From: Symbiodinium natans
Taxonomy: Eukaryota; Sar; Dinophyceae; Suessiales; Symbiodiniaceae
DNA: 64,000 nucleotides
Assembly (NCBI GenBank): GCA_905221605.1
Contig: CAJNDS010002389.1
Coordinates: forward strand, 1-64,000
Reading direction: 5' to 3'
This document shows, piece by piece, positions 35,058-45,360 of the stretch (position 1 is its first letter; every line of letters starts with the position of its first letter). Position numbers and translations under genes: made by a program. Below the pieces are notes generated by a model. The model did not search any database. It saw nothing but the letters and a program-made list of their open reading frames with translations, and had not been told where the DNA came from.

Positions 35058-36511
35058 CATTTTCTGAGGAGCGGCATGAAGTTCCCCTCTTCCGTTGGCA
35101 ACAGCTCGCAAGCTAGTTGCTTTGAGATCCATCGGAGACTCTTAAGGCGTTACACCGCTACAGGCCTCAGAGCGCAGTGCTCCATTTTAAGGCTGAGGCT
35201 CTGGACCCTCAAACGCCTTTTGGGTTCCACACGTTCAAAGCTGGAGAATGTAAGGCGGAGCTCCAAGTTCCAAGCCTCCTTGTCACCGGTGGATTGCTGA
35301 GGCTGGTTCGGGACCGCTGCTTCAAGGTTTTTTAAGGTTTGGATTCTGGGGTCTAGGGCTTTGGGTGTCCGTATAAAATTTACACAGTGACTGCGCTGAG
35401 TCGGCTGGTGCCAAACACACGTCGTTGACCTTAAGGTGCAGCTCTCATTCGTTCTGCCGGGCCACGGCTTCACGCAGCAAACGGCCGCATGTCAGCTGCA
35501 AGCATTCTTCGGCCCACCTCCGCTAGAGCACCAAACCCAAAGCCCTGACCTTCGTTCGGGGTTGGGGGGTGGGGATGGTTCCATGTCTTGCAAATCACTT
35601 GCATGAGCATTTTTCATGAGCATCGTTGCGGATTTCGAGGCTGAAGGCCGGGGTATCCCGGGCCTTTGATTGGGCTTGGCTTCAGTGCTTTCTGCTCTCC
35701 AGTTTTATGGGCACGGTACTCATCTCTGAACCCCTCTGAAACATCTGGACCCGACTGGGAAGGACCCTCTGTGTCCGGGGGGGGGAAGGGGGCCCATCTA
35801 AGCTGTTCTGATCTTCAACATAAGTGTGAGTCTGCCACAGACATCTTGGCATGAAGATAAAGCAAATCGTGGTAATGCCTTGTTTTGAACAGTGCAGATC
35901 TGCAACCTAATGACAAAAACCAATAACGCTCCCACACATTGCTTAATGTCAAGGTTCGAAGATATAAAACCATGGATCTGGAGGCACGAGGGGGGGGGGG
36001 CAGGCAGGGGGGGGTCGCGGGGCGGGGGGCGCGCGCTCATACCACCTTATATTGGTGAGGGAGCAGTAGCAGCTCTGCTCCATGAAAGCTCTACGGAAAC
36101 GCCCGCCTTTTCCTTTGAGGTCTACAACAGGGAGAGCACTTATCTTATATGTCTCTACCTAGCAAAGTGAGCCCGTCCCGGCATGCAAAGTTCCTAGGGG
36201 CACTACAGGAGAACAAGTGCTTTGGTAAAGGTTTGGAGCTTGGGGCTCATTAAGCTCAGCCACTGTGCCACATCCTCCTTGCTCCAGGACGTCACATGCG
36301 CCATCAAGCGTGCAGGGCCTAGGAATCTAGCCTCGATGAATCGGATGGCTTGAGAATCAAACCGCTAGCAGTGAGGTTTCAGGGTGCACTTGATCCGTTG
36401 TGACCAAGGGAGGTCCCAAATATGAAGTTCAGGGTCTTCTGGTCATAGGCCTTTGGAGGGGTTGACGGGTGGATGATTCAGCCTTGAGGCCGCGGGCTTT
36501 TAGAGCTCTGG
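35058..36511. other. Stretch without recognisable genes
   Basis: Unique sequence with G-runs at 35778-35786 and 35990-36030. Short unconvincing frames only. Confidence 0.4.
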
Positions 36512-36846
36512 TTATGAAAGATTGAAAGTGCCTCTACTGAACTTGACCTTAGAATCCTTAAAGGTGAGGGCCTTCCCTCCGTTACCGTTCAATGAGCCAG
36601 CAACAGCACGGAAAGAACCACGTGTTGGCAGTGCGCAGAAAGTAAACTCGCCCAGACCGCATGGCCCGAGAGCTTGGAATGCAACGCCGAACGCTGCGTG
36701 AATGCTCTCCTGCCCCAAGAAGGTTCCCTTCATAATTCCATTGCCCAAAGAAGGCTCAGCAACTTCCAAAAGGCCATGCAGTGGCACTGCTACTGCTAAT
36801 GGCTGCAATACCTTACTGGTACCATCCAGGAGCTCTGCTGTGATAC
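36512..36846 (-). CDS. Candidate terminal exon, unknown product
   Basis: On the minus strand the sequence after a cacag acceptor-like site (about 36847) reads AELLDGTSKVLQPLAVAVP and onward for about 110 codons to a TAA at 36512-36514. The composition is rich in Gly, Ala, Phe and Leu, without low complexity (GNGIMKGTFLGQESIHAAFG, then LGEFTFCALPTRGSFRAVAG), and reads convincingly as folded protein. The reading frame is free of stops for the whole length. I do not recognise the family. The alternative is a plus-strand gene here, since a plausible plus-strand frame starts immediately to the right. Confidence 0.42.
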
Positions 36847-36867
36847 AAAGGTACGAGACGCCGGGAT

Positions 36868-37080
36868 GTGCGCCATGACGATGTTAACAATCCAGTCAGG
36901 ATGACCGTATTGTCCGATATAGAACACACTGAAGCTCTAGACCCTCCTCCTGGCGATGCAATACTTTCTCCGCAGCTGGCACAGCACCTTGGCGAATACC
37001 TTGCTTTGGCGGTCAGGCGTCCTCGAGATGTCATTGCTTTCCCCACCAGCATCCAACCCAACTACAGCCCCGAATCCTAA
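36868..37080 (+). CDS. Candidate exon, unknown product
   Basis: A plus-strand frame of about 70 codons to a TAA at 37078-37080: MTVLSDIEHTEALDPPPGDA, then LAQHLGEYLALAVRRPRDV. Acidic first half, amphipathic middle. It reads as protein, but its position almost abuts the minus-strand candidate at 36512-36846, so one of the two may be wrong. No family recognised. Confidence 0.28.
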   Translation: MRHDDVNNPVRMTVLSDIEHTEALDPPPGDAILSPQLAQHLGEYLALAVRRPRDVIAFPTSIQPNYSPES

Positions 37081-39897
37081 CATCATCTAGCTCATCTTCT
37101 GGCAATGCAGGAACACAAAAATGGTGCATTTAGCACAACTTGGTCCAACAACGCATCTGCCTTAGGAAAACACTCTGATGCTGCCCATCTTCCAAGCCTG
37201 TCGCATTGGAACATCTAGATTTCGAGAGAAGTTTTGAAGGAATCCCAACATTTGTCGCCCTCGAAAACTAAACCTTTCTAGCACTGAGCACAGGGACGGA
37301 CATGCCTTGCTCTCAGTTTGAATGTAGCAACCAAACGCATCATATGCACGCAGGTGTCAAGCTGCACAGGACCTGTTGTTGGTGTTTGCTGACCCGTGGA
37401 CCTCAAACCCTGCAATCTTGAGTCGTGACCAGAGGTTAACATGTCGGAACACAGCCCTCTGCGGCATCAACCAACAACGGGCCCAAATGAACTCAAGTGG
37501 TCCTCCGACCGGCGAATCCCTGCGACCGCCTTCGGTGTTGAGATGTGCTGAGGCTTGGATTGGGTTGGGATGTAGGCTCTTGAAGGGCTTCGCTGCTGGG
37601 GTGTCGCAAGGCTATAGAAATTTCATGAGAAGTTTTCGTGGATCCTAAGATAGTGCGCGCGGACATGATGGAAAGAGCCCTCCTAAGAGAATGTGTCGCC
37701 ACAGTTCCTCTTTGACAGGTTGTCAGCGGGCACGTTTCGCATGCCGTTGCTACATAAACTCCGTGTCTGAATTTTGGCGGAGAACTCTGGCATGTCGGCC
37801 GGTACTTGCAGCGTGTCCGAGTGTTATGTTGAGACGAGTTCCCAACAGTGCTAACACAAGCCCAAACTTTAAGCTTGGCAGGCTGAAAGATTTTAGCGGA
37901 TACTTGGTTTATAGCAGTTTGAATCCTTCATAAGCTTCAGGATTTAAAGTTCAAGGTTGTTTCTGGCACGCCTAGGGCCTACAGTGCCTACAGTTTACCT
38001 CAACCGGACCCTGAATGCAGCGTCGCCTCGGTCAGCTTTGCCAAGCCCGGCGAGTTGGCCGATTTGGAGGCCTTCAGAGCTCGGGAGGGCAGACGCCCCT
38101 CTTTTCGGAGGTTGTTGCGGCTTTTGCCCCTGCAGTAGTTGAAGCCAGGAACTCAATCGCTTCCCCAAAAAACCAAAAAAACCCTCTGTGAATTTTCAGC
38201 ACCCCAAAATGAGTGCTTGCTACTAGGAGCTTGGAAAGCAGAAAATCCCTTTAGTGGAGGTGATCTTCGTGACGGAGAGGTGATCCGCGACAACCGGGCC
38301 TTCGGGCAAAGCGGCTTTTTGCGATCCAGAACCCAAACAACCGGCCCTCGAACTCTCAGATGCTCCGACTGAGATGTCTGGCGAGGCTGACGAAGGTGTC
38401 CACGTCAAGGCACAACTGCAGATGGATCTTCTCCAGGTCCGATACCTGCATTTCATGTTATTCTGCAGCTGTGTTTGTCAAGTTCACGACCGAGCAGGCC
38501 CATGTAGGTCGATTTGTTTCTTCTTCACTTCTGCCAAACCTACGCCACAGATTCGCGAACCTTTTGGATCCTTGCAAGGAGGGGTTCTGCGATTGACAGA
38601 GCTCACGGTTGAACGTTATGGAACTCAGGCCTTAGGGCCTTAGGGAGGGCCGCTTCGTCCTAAAGCATCGTGAGGCAAAGCAGGCATGGTGGCATTGGCG
38701 TTGAGAGCACTATCCGGCACTCGCAATTCACAGTTCCAAATCCAACTGCTTGAGCGAAGTTCCATGTCGCGTGAAACTTGCTTGGGCAGCTTGAGATTTT
38801 GGAACGGCGGGCCCGAGTTTGAAAACTGTTTCTTTCGAGTCCCTCTCATTGCCCACATCTTTACATTCGCTCTTGCGTTCTGAGTTGTCAAGCTTGTCAC
38901 GGAACTTCGCCCAGAGCAAAGCCCTGTTGCCTGAACTCTCCCACCGCCAGGTGAGCAGATTTCGGGTTTTGCGACTCTTAAGGTTGGGCCCCCCAAACTC
39001 TCATCTTTGCCGAGGAGGCCCGTTAAGTCAGTTTAGGGCAGTGTAGGGGCAAAGCGGGGCACTTTTGCGAGCAACGCCTTCAAGCTTCTCCTGGAAGAAT
39101 CTAAACTTCCACTTTCGCCTGATTCGCCGGGCAGCCCAAGCAGGGTTAACTTGCGACAATAGGCGGCCAACTTAGGCTGCGGACAAACTCTGAGCATCAA
39201 AACTCATTTCCTGGATACTCTGCGCCCATATGCTTTGTTGTGTCCCTTGTTGCCCGGCACGGTGGCATGGACGAGCACGAAATAGGGCTCGGCCAGAGCT
39301 CTGCCCAAGCAAGTGCTTCACAGTACATGGACTCTTCAGGAGAGTGACCTTTGTAGCTCAACCGCAACTGCTTGCACCAACTTGCACCAATGCTGGTAAC
39401 CGTGCAGCGAGTCCTTCTTTGGGGCAAATTGCTGGGTCGGTGGTCCCCCCAAAACCCCCAAAGCTCCCAAAACCCTCCAAACCCCAGAATCCCAAAATTG
39501 AAAACTATTACACACCTGGACCCCTGTCTAAATATCGGAAAAGTGCAAAACCCCGAGAACATCACAGTCAACCGAGTCAGAACTCCAAAATGCGCTCTGC
39601 TACGCGCCTCCCCGCCCGAACCTCGGCCGCCGAGCCTCCGGAGGGAGACCTCGCAGGAAACACAAAAGTTGTTTGTTTTTTAATGGGTTTTGACGGCCGC
39701 GCGTCTGGGACTGCTGGGGTTTGGTCTTATGACAGTATGACCTGATGCTCATGTTCACACTTTCGTCACAAGGTCTTCGCACGCTCTTTCACACACGCCC
39801 ACATACACACATTCGCCCGCAGATTAGGACTGGCTTTCTTAATATTCCGAGATTTCAGAGCGTAAGCTTTTGCATTGTTGCCCTGCAATGGCACATC
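37081..39897. other. Stretch without recognisable genes
   Basis: Unique sequence. A short ccccaaaa/ccctccaaa-rich patch lies at 39440-39500, giving PPKPPKLPKP-type artefact peptides. No convincing exon. Confidence 0.4.
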
Positions 39898-39908
39898 TTA
39901 AAGTTTAA

Positions 39909-40129
39909 GGAGACAAGTGCTTGCCGGATCTTGCCGGCAGCTGTTGGAAGAGCGAGTCTTCGCAAATTCCTCGAACGAGGAAATGACTGAGTGCTCCCAC
40001 CACGGTGATAGTGGGGAAGATGTCATAGAAGTGAGCAGCCCGACACGCTGGAACTTTCGAGTTCGCTGGAGCTGCCACAAATGCTCGACTACGTTCGCCG
40101 GCAGCCGGAGGGAGAGGCCGAACTTCTGA
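39909..40129 (+). CDS. Candidate exon (strand ambiguous), unknown product
   Basis: Plus strand, after an AG|G acceptor-like site (tttaag|gag): about 70 codons with acidic and polar residues (EERVFANSSNEEMTECSHHG, then GEDVIEVSSPTRWNFRVRW) and a C..C pair (SCHKCSTTF), ending in TGA at 40127-40129. Third positions are rich in G and C. The minus strand over 39898-40440 holds a 180-codon frame with equally biased codons (FGLSLRLPANVVEHLWQLQ), so either strand could be the coding one. Confidence 0.28.
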
Positions 40130-41413
40130 AGTCTTCTGCGCCGTACTGATTCGTATTGCAGCGCAAGTTCAAGCTGGAGGGGGGGGGTTGCCAATGCCAC
40201 CACTTTGCGCGAGAGCCGCGCAATGTGCTTTTCGGCCCAGAGGAAAACTCGCCCTCCAGTGCCGCTTTCTGCATGTGACGTTTGGGACGGCTCAGTGCCA
40301 GAAAACATCCACGAATGTATTGTAGAACCAATTCGGGACGCTGCTCTGCCCCACTGATGGCGCGCAAACGGGCAGTCCCAAAGCTCAGCTTTCAAGTTTG
40401 GAAGCTGGGAACCCGAGCTGGGAATGAAAAGTATTCTCAAGTAGCACTGTCATGGTCATGGCTTCTGCACAGTTTAAGAACCTGCAAGCTGTTTTGTTCG
40501 ACAAGTTTCAAGGGTCAAGGGGGCTCTTTCTACCCCAACTCACAACTCTACAGAAGCAGCCACATGACGTTCATTGGCTCAGGCAGTAGACAAGAGGGTC
40601 TTCACGGAGCGACCTCTGCAATACCTACCATCCTTACTCAAATCCCACCTGAGCCCGGACCCCTAAAATCTCACGGCCTCTTGTTGCCTTGTCAGCTCGA
40701 TGAGCTGGGTGGCCTGCATGAAGAGTTCCAAAGAGTTTGTGGGCACTCTATAGGTCTGTAAGAGCGTGTGCAGTTGCTTAGTATGGCTTCTTGCCACCTT
40801 ACAAGGCTTGGGAGCTGCCGTGTTTCAGCGATGCTCTAAGAACACACTAGCTGCACACGTAAACCCACGACCCAAATGTGGTGTCATTAGGGTTTGAAGG
40901 GGCCACCGACTAGTTGAAGTTTAAGGCCTGGTTTCACGCCGATGCCATGCCGGATGAAACGACGGGGGACCCAAAACGCTTTGCATGACGAGCTCGATCC
41001 CGCAACCGAAAAAGTCTTTAGCTCGAATCCCTAGCATGAACCCTCAATAAGCAACCAAACCCTGGGCTTGGTGTGTCGGGTTTCAACAGATCCCTGCACA
41101 AATCTGGGCACTAAGCCTTGACCAAGTTCACACCTTGAATCCCCAGCATTTTCAGCTCTGAAGCGAGCACGGAGCTCTAAACACTGAAGCCCCAAAAACT
41201 TGAAACCTTCCAGTAACGAGTAAGCCTACCTTGCCCTGCGTGAACTTTGGTTTGGCCTGCACGGTGAACTCTTGGGAAGCACCATCAACCTTTCTGGCAC
41301 AGCCGTGTGGTCTTTGAAGTCGGCAAACATATGTTGCACAGGAGCATTCTAAGTTGTGGTTTTGGCGATTGTTGTAGCCGAGGTTGTTTGTCGAGGTTGC
41401 TTGGGCATTTCAG

Positions 41414-41755
41414 GATCCAGCGCTAGCGACTTGGGACAAGTACAATAAAAAGGGCACAGCCTTCTGCTATTATCTCTCCTTCATTTTGTTGTTGCATGTC
41501 GTTGCTGTTGCAGTCCGGCAGACCATGCTGTTTTCGCCGTGTTGCGCAGCGACTGAGCAGGAATCCCATCTAGCTCTTTTTCAAGGCTTAGTCGCTGTCC
41601 ATGAGCAGAGCTCGCTCAGGGTTCAAGACAAATATCGCTGCGAATCGTTGCTGCTGTTGCGAAGCCTCTCGGCCCAAGATGCGAGCCTTGACTCCGACAG
41701 CGTGGCATTTCTGGTTCCAAGTCCGAAGGGCGTGCTCGGTTCTCCTCCATCAGAG
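41414..41755 (+). CDS. Internal exon, membrane-anchored protein of unknown family
   Basis: Between a gcatttcag|gat acceptor and a cagag|gtgagc donor lie exactly 114 codons without a stop. The segment begins DPALATWDKYNKKGTAF, has one clear membrane helix (YYLSFILLLHVVAVAV), a Cys pair (SPCCA), and then a helical, polar part (SLRVQDKYRCESLLLLRS) and an acidic Ser-rich end. Both splice sites fit eukaryotic consensus, and AG|G acceptors are usual in dinoflagellates. The family is not recognised. It is probably part of the plus-strand locus that includes the candidates at 42.1-44.2 kb. Confidence 0.48.
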
Positions 41756-42087
41756 GTGAGCCGTCCGAGTCAGTGAAGCTTTGGGTGATCAATTTCACTC
41801 AGTGGACAATCATGATGAAGTCTTCTTCACGAGACGTAGCAGTCTGACAGCCACCCGGAAAAAACAAGGATGGGGAAGAAATGGAAGAACCCTCAACACC
41901 ACAATCAAAGGCGGATTTGCGACACTGGCCAGTAGCACCTGACCATGGCGAAGTGTACTTGGGAGACCATGCGGAGTGAAATGCTGGCAACTCCATGTGT
42001 TTATTATGGCTAGATCGGTTAGATGCAAGATGGCTCGCCCCATCCACACTTTCCACGCTGCCGTCGTGAAGGAGCCCTGGTCCGCGA

Positions 42088-42238
42088 AGGAATGATGGTG
42101 TGGCTCTTGCCAGTTCCTAAGATGCCGTCGCATCCATCGAGGTGGATGATGATTTTGGAGCCTCATGGCCAACCCGGACTGCTGCTTGAGGTTGTCCGAG
42201 CTGAAGAAGAGAAGCTGTTTCCAAAAAGTCAAGCTTGA
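42088..42238 (+). CDS. Candidate exon, unknown product
   Basis: A plus-strand frame of about 50 codons to TGA at 42236-42238 (MMILEPHGQPGLLLEVVRAE, then EEKLFPKSQA), preceded by an aag|g acceptor-like site. It could be a terminal exon of the locus begun at 41414. A longer minus-strand frame (41810-42322) overlaps it. Confidence 0.22.
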
Positions 42239-42689
42239 ATTGTGGCAACACTCAATTACAAGATCGTCCGCCACGACAACAACACTCCGGCATTTTAAGT
42301 CAAGGTTTTCGCCCGAACCCACTTGCTCCGAGCCTCCCTACAACGACAACTCGGGGCACAAGCGTAGCGCAGCTAACAAAATTCCTAACAACATTCTAAA
42401 CTCATTCGTGTCCCTTCGCGGTCCTTCCTCAAACCCCCGCCAGATATACCGTATTTCTTTCGGCACCAGCCATATCCGGAAGCTTCCTGTTGCCAGCTGT
42501 TACGAGTCTATGTGAAACATCGAAGCTTAGGGCTTGCGGGAGGCCACTCCAACCCTTTGGTGGGCACCAGGTGCAGTAACCAACAGCATTTATGTCAATG
42601 CTTTTAAATCTCGGCAATCAGTTACAACCCTAAATGCCAGAACGATCCAGGAAGTCTTCTCTCTGAGGGCATGGCCACTTCGCCAAGCC

Positions 42690-42939
42690 ATTGTTGTGCT
42701 GCAGACACATCGCCGATGGCTGCGCTGACCTCTGGGAGTCTCAGCTTGCACAGTGCAGTCAATGTAGTGGGCTGAGGGAAAAGTTGGTTTGGAAGCGCAG
42801 TAACGGGCTTAAAAAAACTCCTGCAAGATTCTCTTCGGCATGGTTGATTGAGCTCAGACACAGGACGGCCACACGTACCAAACGGTTGCAGAGCTTCTGG
42901 AATGTCCTCCATTGGGTGAATGAAGGTGACACCTGCTAG
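42690..42939 (+). CDS. Candidate exon, unknown product
   Basis: A plus-strand frame of about 80 codons: a C..C pair (QCSQCSGL), a basic stretch (REKLVWKRSNGLKKTPARF) and a Trp-containing helix (LQSFWNVLHWVNE). A donor-like g|gtgaca follows at about 42926. Protein-like composition; no family recognised. Confidence 0.32.
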
Positions 42940-42966
42940 ATCTTAAACCTCTAAAGACCGGCAGGC

Positions 42967-43158
42967 ATGTGTCAGGGTTTAGCGGCAGGCTGCAAGGTGG
43001 ATTCCTTTCAAGGTCAGCCGCTTACCTCTGAGCAACCCGAATCTGTCTCACAGGGCGTGGGAGATGATATCTTGAAGAAGGCACCTGGAAACGAGCCTGC
43101 ATACTTGTCTTCGCGGAGGCTGGAGATTCTATCGAGTTTCAGAGTTTTGGGCGTGTGA
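42967..43158 (+). CDS. Candidate exon, unknown product
   Basis: After a gcggcag acceptor-like site (about 42988) the frame reads KVDSFQGQPLTSEQPESVSQ and ends with RRLEILSSFRVLG just before gtgtga, a possible donor, with a TGA in frame immediately after. Polar and Ser/Gln-rich. No family recognised. Confidence 0.28.
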   Translation: MCQGLAAGCKVDSFQGQPLTSEQPESVSQGVGDDILKKAPGNEPAYLSSRRLEILSSFRVLGV

Positions 43159-43171
43159 CATTTTCACTTGG

Positions 43172-43447
43172 TTGCTGCTTGTTTGTACTGATCGGGAAAT
43201 CGGAACCCATGGCCAGCGATCACAAGCCCATGCTTCCTTAGCCCCTACACACCTGCATCCTATCCCAAAAGCCGCCCAGCATTGCTTGGTCCCAATTGCT
43301 CTCTCCATCGATGCTCTCAGCAGTAAGTCCAGAATTCCAGGAGTGAAGGCTTCAAAGCTTCCTGTGCATGTTCGAACCCTGGTCCAGAGCATTCCGAGCG
43401 CCGCGCAAGGACATCTTGGAAGGCTGTCAGTGGCCTGGCACCCCTAG
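43172..43447 (+). CDS. Candidate exon, unknown product
   Basis: A plus-strand frame of 91 codons ending in TAG at 43445-43447, with His/Ala/Pro-rich first half (HASLAPTHLHPIPKAAQH) and a second half with an ordinary mix (PGVKASKLPVHVRTLVQSIP). It follows the previous candidate closely but in another frame. No family recognised. Confidence 0.26.
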   Translation: MLLVCTDREIGTHGQRSQAHASLAPTHLHPIPKAAQHCLVPIALSIDALSSKSRIPGVKASKLPVHVRTLVQSIPSAAQGHLGRLSVAWHP

Positions 43448-43977
43448 ATCCTCAACCTCACGACTTCTCTAAGTAGAAGCCGCAACCCCTAGTCTTATGC
43501 TTTCCGCAGCTGTGACCGAAGTGACCGAAAGAATGACAAACTCCGCCATGGAACCCTGAAGGGATTTTCACAGGGGCTATACCGTACTCTGACCCGCGCA
43601 TTCAGCCTAAGGCCCAAGTCCCAAATTCTCCTCGCTAGATCCCCAAAGCTAGGTCATATGTGTCCTGCGTTGAGCAGTGGGACACCCACTCAGGTATTGG
43701 AATTTCAGTGAAGGGCTTCGCTACCCAAAGTGCGGGCTGCTAGCCTGAAACCTTTGTACGTCTAACCTGCCCAAGCGCTCAACCTACGGCCTTGCCACAT
43801 AAAGCTCTGGGCAGTAAAGCACAAGGATGCTACAGCAGATTTCTTGTCCTATTCCCATCCGCAGGTTGCGAAAACGGACATGCAAAGCGAGCCCGCTCAT
43901 ACTAATGTTCGGAAAAACAAGCCCCCACAGTTCTCTTTATGAACCTCTCGAGTTCCATACAAGGTTGAGACCACGGC

Positions 43978-44190
43978 ATGCCTGATGGCGGACTCCACGT
44001 AAGGAGATGCCTTTGTGGGCACCTTCGCAGATTTCGACAACTGAAGGCGAAATTTAAAGCAGTTCTAGAATGTTATCAGTTCTTAGTTGAGTTGGGTTTC
44101 TGGGATGCCTCGATGGATCGGGCTAGGGAATCGGAAGGGCCTGGAGCAATCAAAACAGGATTGCAGACTTCTGCTGCGGGACTCGTTTAG
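43978..44190 (+). CDS. Candidate exon, unknown product
   Basis: A plus-strand frame of about 70 codons to TAG at 44188-44190. Basic helix-like first half (CGHLRRFRQLKAKFKAVL) followed by ECYQFLVELGFWDASMDRA. Convincing as protein by composition; family unknown. Possibly the last exon of the plus-strand locus. Confidence 0.26.
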   Translation: MPDGGLHVRRCLCGHLRRFRQLKAKFKAVLECYQFLVELGFWDASMDRARESEGPGAIKTGLQTSAAGLV

Positions 44191-45099
44191 CATGCAGAAG
44201 GGTGGCTTTTGGCATACACTAATCCAAGTAGGGCACACCCTTGTGTAGGGAATCTTCAACAGCAATGAAAACCAGAATAGAATGCATTGGAGCAAGTTCT
44301 TTCCCAGGCTTTACGAATGACAGCCCGATAGCCTTGTTGCAAGTTCACTGGTTTCAACATCTCGTGGTTAGAAGCTCAGCGTCTGCGACTGCTGTACTGT
44401 GCTTTTCGTGATTGGATGCGTTTGGGGCCGGTTGGGGCGTTGTACTTTGTTACTTTGTTCACCTGTGGGCTATTTTATCCGAAGGATGGGAAGTTCAGCC
44501 AACGGCCAAGGTCCAAGGAGTTGAAGGGGATGGACAGACAGGCAACAAACGGCGCGCCGCTTGCTGTATAAAGTAGAGTGATGCAGCGGTGATGATTTTA
44601 CGATAGGGGAACATTGCGTGGGGGTGGGGGACTTCGTGCTGCTTGAGAAGAAAATATTTCTACAGACCAACTGATAGCAACTGTATGTCATAAACCGCTG
44701 TTCCTCATGGAGCCCTCAGAAGATCACACTACAGCTCAGTCGTTTGAATCATGCTTCCTCAAAGAAACCTGAAGACCATCATGCTATTGCTCCTTCATTT
44801 GAAAGATGCTGAGGTCGATGCCGGCTTGTTAAGCATTCGGTAAAACCTGGGCAAGACAAATTGTAAGTCATACTGCACATGTCGTGCATCCATTAAACAG
44901 GCCTGATGCTGTTACACCGCAAAGGTCTTTGCAACCCTCTCTTGCTTTCAAGCTCCAAGCCCCCATTCCAAGCCCTAGACCTCCGCAACTTACAGCCCCC
45001 AAGCCGTGGAGGGAGTGGGAATCTCGGACTGCAGCACAGCAACAGTATCTAAATTTCAAGATTGCCATGTGACAGCCCTAAACGGGTGGAGTTTTTTTT
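44191..45099. other. Stretch without recognisable genes
   Basis: Unique DNA between the candidate plus-strand locus and the satellite element. Nothing recognised. Confidence 0.45.
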
Positions 45100-45360
45100 T
45101 GGGTCTTTTTTTTTTTGGGGGGGGGGGCCTTTTTTTTTTTTTTGGTCGATTTTCTTGGTTTTCTCTAGGAAAAACCCTACTTTCCTTGCATTTTGGACGG
45201 ATTTTCTGTCATTTCCCTTAGGTTTTCGTTGGTTTTTCATAGGGAAAAACCTATTTTTTACATTTTGGACGGATTTCCTGTAATTCCCTTAGGTTTTCCT
45301 TGGTTTTTCCTCGGGGGAAAACCCTATTTTCCTTACATTTTGGACAGATATCCTGTCATT
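45100..45360 (+). repeat. Left arm of a foldback-like element, with internal 72-75 bp repeats
   Basis: Begins with gggtc plus T-runs and a G-run, then ggtcgattttcttggtttt. The word ttttggacgg/ttttggacag recurs at 45191, 45263 and 45338, giving three tandem copies of 72-75 bp. The outer part is matched in inverted orientation at 48550-48615 (see right arm). Confidence 0.82.

Noticed and set aside
41810-42056. Minus-strand frame with NTW-like motif, possible LINE endonuclease remnant
   Set aside because: One short motif (AIINTWSC) only, without the other catalytic blocks; a plus-strand exon candidate overlaps it.
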